Origin: a virus
Length of the DNA: 22,689 bases
Strand: one strand, 5' to 3'
Virus record (IMG/VR): IMGVR_UViG_3300025810_000090
Coordinates: 1-22,689 of that record
How positions within the stretch are numbered: position 1 is the first letter of the stretch; every line of letters starts with the position of its first letter. The translations under genes were made by a program, and so were the position numbers. The notes below the pieces were generated by a model. The model did no database searches, was not told the origin of the DNA, and saw only the letters and a program-made list of their open reading frames with translations. Below, one piece after another: positions 20,177 to 22,689 of this stretch.

Positions 20177-20640
20177 TACATACTGATTACCCACTTGACC
20201 TAAAGCAAATTCTACAGGATGCTGAGGAAGCTAGTGCAATAAAAGAAACATATACAGATGATAGGTATGATAATCAAGCAGTAGAAGGGTGGGACATAGC
20301 CAGGTGGACATCACCTTATATTGAGAAGATTGTGAATGACTTTGGTTTTGAAAAGGTAAAAACAAGTTTCTATTGGCAAGGGCCTAATATATTACTTCCA
20401 CCGCATATAGATTATGGTTCGACCGTTACGTTAAATTTTGTCTTGACAGATAAACCTGCACCCATTACAATAGACAATGTTGAATATTACTACAAACAAG
20501 GATTAATAAATAGTGGTGTTTTACATTCAGTTCAGAACGGAAATGAACCAAGATTAATTTTAAAAATAACAGTTTACGATAAAACATTTGAGGAAGTAGC
20601 AGAGAATTTAAAATGGCGAAAAAAGGAACAAAGCGTATGA
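20155..20640 (+). CDS. 2-oxoglutarate/Fe(II) oxygenase-like protein
   Basis: 161 residues. The jelly-roll iron site is visible: H84-x-D86 (PPHIDYGS) and the distal H124 (VLHSV), with R133 (EPRLILKI) in the position that binds 2-oxoglutarate. WQGPNILLPPH precedes it as the first strand. This set (HxD...H...R) defines the superfamily that hydroxylates proteins, nucleic acids or small molecules. The size is minimal. The substrate is unknown; in phages such enzymes modify DNA, proteins or cell-surface sugars. It overlaps nadE by 22 bases. A near-consensus promoter lies inside it (20443). Confidence 0.8.
   Translation: MQDKIHLIHTDYPLDLKQILQDAEEASAIKETYTDDRYDNQAVEGWDIARWTSPYIEKIVNDFGFEKVKTSFYWQGPNILLPPHIDYGSTVTLNFVLTDKPAPITIDNVEYYYKQGLINSGVLHSVQNGNEPRLILKITVYDKTFEEVAENLKWRKKEQSV
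20443..20471 (+). promoter_or_regulatory. Intragenic sigma70-type promoter (TTGACA-N17-TACAAT)
   Basis: TTGACA at 20443-20448, spacer of 17 bases, TACAAT at 20466-20471: 11 of 12 consensus bases. It lies inside the oxygenase gene and would transcribe the cluster of micro-genes starting at 20637. Coding pressure can produce such matches by chance. Confidence 0.55.
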
Positions 20641-20768
20641 CATTAGCACAACTAAAAGAAAAGTTGGCACGTCCTATTGCCAGAAAGGTTACTCCTAAAC
20701 ATGGAATAACAAAAGTCCATACACCTAAAAAGAAATACATAAGAGAGAAAACAAAATGGACGGAGTAA
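20637..20768 (+). CDS. 43-residue basic micro-protein
   Basis: ATG 20637 overlaps the oxygenase stop (ATGA) and has AAGGA at 20623-20627 9 bases upstream. The in-frame ATG 20613 would give 51 residues but overlaps deep into the oxygenase gene and lacks a site. The peptide (MTLAQLKEKLARPIARKVTP...) is rich in Lys/Arg and has no hydrophobic stretch, so it may bind nucleic acid. It is the first of four overlapping micro-genes. Function unknown. Confidence 0.55.
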   Translation: MTLAQLKEKLARPIARKVTPKHGITKVHTPKKKYIREKTKWTE

Positions 20769-20932
20769 TATTAATGTTTGTTATTTTACCTACTATTATA
20801 GCATTGTATACGTTTGCCTTTATTAATATTATTAAGGGCGATGTAGGAACAAAAGGTATAACACAACCATACAAAACAAAAAGCGGTGAACAACATACTG
20901 CTAAAAAATCTAGGGAGCAACACCTTGTCTAA
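20756..20932 (+). CDS. 58-residue micro-protein with N-terminal membrane helix
   Basis: ATG 20756 lies 13 bases before the end of the preceding micro-gene. Residues about 4-26 (VILMFVILPTIIALYTFAF) form a strong membrane helix; the rest is a basic, polar tail (KGDVGTKG...AKKSREQHLV). N-out/C-in insertion is likely by the positive-inside rule. It ends TAA at 20930-20932, within the next gene's start region. No family recognised. Confidence 0.6.
   Translation: MDGVILMFVILPTIIALYTFAFINIIKGDVGTKGITQPYKTKSGEQHTAKKSREQHLV
20912..20917 (+). promoter_or_regulatory. Ribosome binding site AGGGAG for a TTG start
   Basis: AGGGAG ends 7 bases before TTG 20925. It is the only good site near this frame and is why the TTG is chosen rather than the GTG at 20886. 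Confidence 0.6.
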
Positions 20933-21107
20933 ACAAAAATATACAGAAGCCACACCGAAGCAACAGCAAGAATGGTTTGAAGAAGACTTCTTTATGAAAG
21001 GAGACTTTGATGTTATGATAATGTTCGTAGTTATTCCAGCCCTAGTTCAAATAGGTTGCATTAGCATGATGATGCTTTTCTTTTGGCTAAACTCTAAATT
21101 ATTCTAA
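20925..21107 (+). CDS. 60-residue micro-protein with C-terminal membrane helix, TTG start
   Basis: Start TTG 20925 behind AGGGAG; it overlaps the stop of the previous micro-gene (TTGTCTAA). After a polar front (SKQKYTEATPKQQQEWFEEDFF) comes one membrane helix at about 32-57 (VMIMFVVIPALVQIGCISMM...), ending NSKLF. The polar front and single C-terminal helix make a tail-anchored membrane protein. The alternative GTG at 20886 would give 73 residues but has no ribosome site. Function unknown; it may act with the neighbouring membrane micro-proteins. Confidence 0.62.
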   Translation: MSKQKYTEATPKQQQEWFEEDFFMKGDFDVMIMFVVIPALVQIGCISMMMLFFWLNSKLF

Positions 21108-21268
21108 TGCGATTTACTCATATTGCTAAATTACTCATAGGGTCTGGTAAAGAAGAAAAGTTTAATCCAACTCCATCCAACATATTATTAACAGCATCCT
21201 TATTGGCACTTGCCTTTTTAGGTTCCATATTTGTATTACTTTTCATAACCAGTCTAATAATTAAATAA
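21107..21268 (+). CDS. 53-residue micro-protein with membrane helix
   Basis: Starts at a one-base overlap (TAATG) with the previous gene and ends TAA 21266-21268, itself overlapping the next ATG. An amphipathic front (MRFTHIAKLLIGSGKEEKFN) precedes a single long helix, residues about 25-50 (ILLTASLLALAFLGSIFVLL). It is the third membrane micro-protein in a row. No family recognised; holin-like functions are possible for proteins of this size but one helix and no charged C-terminal tail give little support. Confidence 0.62.
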   Translation: MRFTHIAKLLIGSGKEEKFNPTPSNILLTASLLALAFLGSIFVLLFITSLIIK

Positions 21269-21879
21269 TGAAACAACTATTTAAAGTCCTAACATCTGAT
21301 ATAAGTATCCCTCGAATACAAAAGGATTTAGTTGACTTCTTAGATGCTTATAATTTTGCAGATTTTAATCACATATCGCTTACTGGTTTAGGGGGCGAGG
21401 ATGATTGGCATGTAAGTGGCCAGAGTGTTATGTGGGAAAAATATCGTGCCCGCTATAATGACAAAGTCTTAGAGACTAAAAATATTGAGATACATTTTAA
21501 CCAACTCAATAAAGGTTTAGAGGGCACCTACATGGGAGACCTTATACAACGGTTTGACCAGTATTATAGATGGCGTCTACTAAAGATTAATCCTTACACA
21601 ACTTATCCAATACATACAGATGCCCCACATAAAGACGTAAACTTTCCTGTTATTAATAAACGAATACATATACCAATACAAACAAACCCATGGTCATTCT
21701 TTTGTTACCTTAAGGACAGACCATCGGACGGAATTGAAACAACTATTAAATATCATCATATGCCAGTCGGGCATGCTTACGAAGTCAATACATCTTTGCT
21801 TCATACTGCGGTAAATTACGGTGAAACTCCGAGATATCATATGGTTGGCGTTAGATATGAGAAAAAAACGGTCATCTAG
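21268..21879 (+). CDS. Aspartyl/asparaginyl hydroxylase-like 2-oxoglutarate oxygenase
   Basis: 203 residues. The site H116-x-D118 (YPIHTDAP), the distal H179 (SLLHTAVNYGE) and R189 (TPRYHMVGVRY) fit the Asp/Asn beta-hydroxylase branch of the jelly-roll 2-oxoglutarate oxygenases. KRIHIPIQTNPWSFF between them is typical of that branch. Such enzymes hydroxylate protein side chains or small molecules. It differs in sequence from the oxygenase at 20155, so the two are not a recent duplication. It begins at a TAATG overlap. No ribosome site separate from the overlap is visible. Substrate unknown. Confidence 0.82.
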   Translation: MKQLFKVLTSDISIPRIQKDLVDFLDAYNFADFNHISLTGLGGEDDWHVSGQSVMWEKYRARYNDKVLETKNIEIHFNQLNKGLEGTYMGDLIQRFDQYYRWRLLKINPYTTYPIHTDAPHKDVNFPVINKRIHIPIQTNPWSFFCYLKDRPSDGIETTIKYHHMPVGHAYEVNTSLLHTAVNYGETPRYHMVGVRYEKKTVI

Positions 21880-21882
21880 AAC

Positions 21883-21911
21883 TTGACAACGGGCCTCCAC
21901 GAAGTTACTAT
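21883..21911 (+). promoter_or_regulatory. Sigma70-type early promoter (TTGACA-N17-TACTAT)
   Basis: TTGACA at 21883-21888, 17-base spacer, TACTAT at 21906-21911 (4 of 6). Located in a real intergenic gap of 62 bases. The expected start near 21918 gives a 24-base leader with AAGGAGA before ATG 21942, i.e. a conventional early gene signal. A GC patch (CGGGCCTCC) lies in the spacer. Confidence 0.68.
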
Positions 21912-21941
21912 ATAGTATATGAAACTAAAAGGAGACCTTAA

Positions 21942-22502
21942 ATGGCAAAACGAAATCAACAAGACCCCGGTGTCTATGAAAGGAAAAAGATTAGACGTCC
22001 AAGAAAACCTATGTCTGAGGAGCAAAAACAGGCAGCAATCGAAAGACTAGCAAAAGCTAGAGAAAAGAGAGCTAAAGAAAACCCACCACAATACAAGAAT
22101 ATACATCCTTCAGTCTTAGCAAAAGATGAAGATGATATGCTAGCCTTTGAGAAAGTTAGAAATTGGATTAAAGCTCAGAAAGAAGAACTATCAGCCTGTA
22201 GGCAAGAAATACGAGCCAATGTAAAAGGTTCTATTGCTAAAGCTGCCTCAATACAAGGTTACATAAAACATATGGAACAGTATTTAAGGTCAGGTGATTG
22301 GGTTGATAGCTATTGGGGAGAACACAGGCAAAACAAAATGACTTGGAATTGTATATCAATGGCATTTCACGATGACGGTTCACCTAAAAGACAAAGGCAC
22401 GTTTATTATCCTGATATAGAAAAAATATGGGAAGGTGAAACTGAGGACGAACTTAGAGACATGGGCTTAAATCCTAGAGTGGGTAAGGTTAGGGTAACAT
22501 GA
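21942..22502 (+). CDS. Conserved early phage protein, unknown function
   Basis: 186 residues with a strong AGGAG ribosome site. It is basic and helical at the front (RRPRKPMSEEQKQAAIERLAK...REKRAKEN), followed by a helical segment (DDMLAFEKVRNWIKAQKEEL) and a WNCISMAFHDDGSPKRQRHVYYP segment near the C-terminus. I recall this protein as conserved in marine T4-like phages next to replication genes, without known activity. It sits between a sigma70-type promoter and the RNase H gene, with which it overlaps by 4 bases (ATGA). A replication- or RNA-associated role is inference. Confidence 0.78.
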   Translation: MAKRNQQDPGVYERKKIRRPRKPMSEEQKQAAIERLAKAREKRAKENPPQYKNIHPSVLAKDEDDMLAFEKVRNWIKAQKEELSACRQEIRANVKGSIAKAASIQGYIKHMEQYLRSGDWVDSYWGEHRQNKMTWNCISMAFHDDGSPKRQRHVYYPDIEKIWEGETEDELRDMGLNPRVGKVRVT

Positions 22503-22689
22503 TATTAGTAGACTTTAACCAAACCGCCATCTCTACCTTTATGGCTGAGACAAGAGGCAGAAACGATATCGAAGTAAACGTGCCATTACTTAGGCATATG
22601 ATTATAAATGCTATACGTTCTTACAAAAAGAAGTTTGGCAATGAGTATGGAGAGATTGTAATCGCCTGTGATAACAGATATTATTGGAG
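22499..22689 (+). CDS. rnh: T4-type RNase H / 5'-3' exonuclease (3' end outside window)
   Basis: 63 codons of the N-terminus, ATG 22499 overlapping the preceding stop. The start MILVDFNQTAISTFMAE has the first catalytic aspartate (D5) of the FEN/RNase H 5'-nuclease family, and LLRHMIINAIRSYKKKFGNEY followed by EIVIACDNRYYW closely follows T4 RNase H, where a DN and a W sit after the same strand. In T4 the enzyme removes RNA primers from lagging-strand fragments, with primase and ligase. Only the first part of the nuclease is visible, so other metal-binding residues cannot be checked. Confidence 0.88.
   Translation, partial: MILVDFNQTAISTFMAETRGRNDIEVNVPLLRHMIINAIRSYKKKFGNEYGEIVIACDNRYYW

Overview
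The window is a stretch of an AT-rich, densely packed T4-like (tevenvirus-type) myovirus genome. All convincing genes are on the + strand. Most junctions are stop/start overlaps of 1 to 20 bases (TAATG, ATGA). The diagnostic T4-type genes are an ATP-dependent DNA ligase fragment, a gp61-type primase, NrdA and NrdB, and the start of a T4-type RNase H. There are also repeated TATAAATA boxes, the octamer recognised by the T4 late sigma factor gp55. Many of the unknown proteins resemble families I recall from marine T4-like phages (cyanomyoviruses and pelagiphage-type myoviruses). No photosynthesis genes are present here. A low-GC marine bacterium, possibly SAR11-like, is a reasonable but unproven host.

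Layout. 1-1820: ligase 3' end, two small unknown genes, and a radical SAM enzyme with a SPASM-like C-terminus. 1829-2470: tandem late boxes, a small conserved gene, a 34-residue membrane peptide, and a tRNA-Thr(UGU) placed directly behind a late box. 2469-5705: coiled-coil protein, SGNH hydrolase, a ligase-like nucleotidyltransferase with its own sigma70-type promoter, a HIGH-type nucleotidyltransferase, and an M15-type endolysin. 5722-12716: mainly late, virion-type proteins (long Lys-rich modular proteins, a tail-fibre-like protein, conserved small structural candidates), interspersed with a polymerase-beta-type nucleotidyltransferase, a sulfotransferase-like protein and an EF-hand/basic-tail protein. 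12723-14710: a coiled-coil protein with a C-terminal membrane anchor, primase, and a Pro/Thr-repeat protein. 14717-17658: nrdA, nrdB and a zinc-ribbon miniprotein. 17772-19087: a GIY-YIG-like protein and a four-helix membrane protein with a long coiled coil. 19084-21879: overlapping genes for an IscA/HesB-type Fe-S carrier, NAD synthetase, a 2-oxoglutarate oxygenase-like protein, four micro-proteins (three with a membrane helix), and a second oxygenase-like protein. 21942-end: an early gene with a sigma70-type promoter, then RNase H.

How the genes fit together. Ligase, primase, RNase H and ribonucleotide reductase serve DNA replication and precursor supply. The Fe-S carrier, NAD synthetase and oxygenases are auxiliary metabolic genes. 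The endolysin and the anchored coiled-coil protein are lysis candidates.

The most unusual pattern is regulatory. Several strong promoters, both sigma70-type (3618-3646, 13208-13236) and late-type (5709-5716, 18103-18110, nearly 1838-1845), are spaced so that the predicted transcription start falls on or within 3 bases of the start codon. In one case (2360-2367) it falls 2 bases before a tRNA. This predicts leaderless phage mRNAs in both expression phases, next to other genes that keep a leader and a good ribosome binding site.
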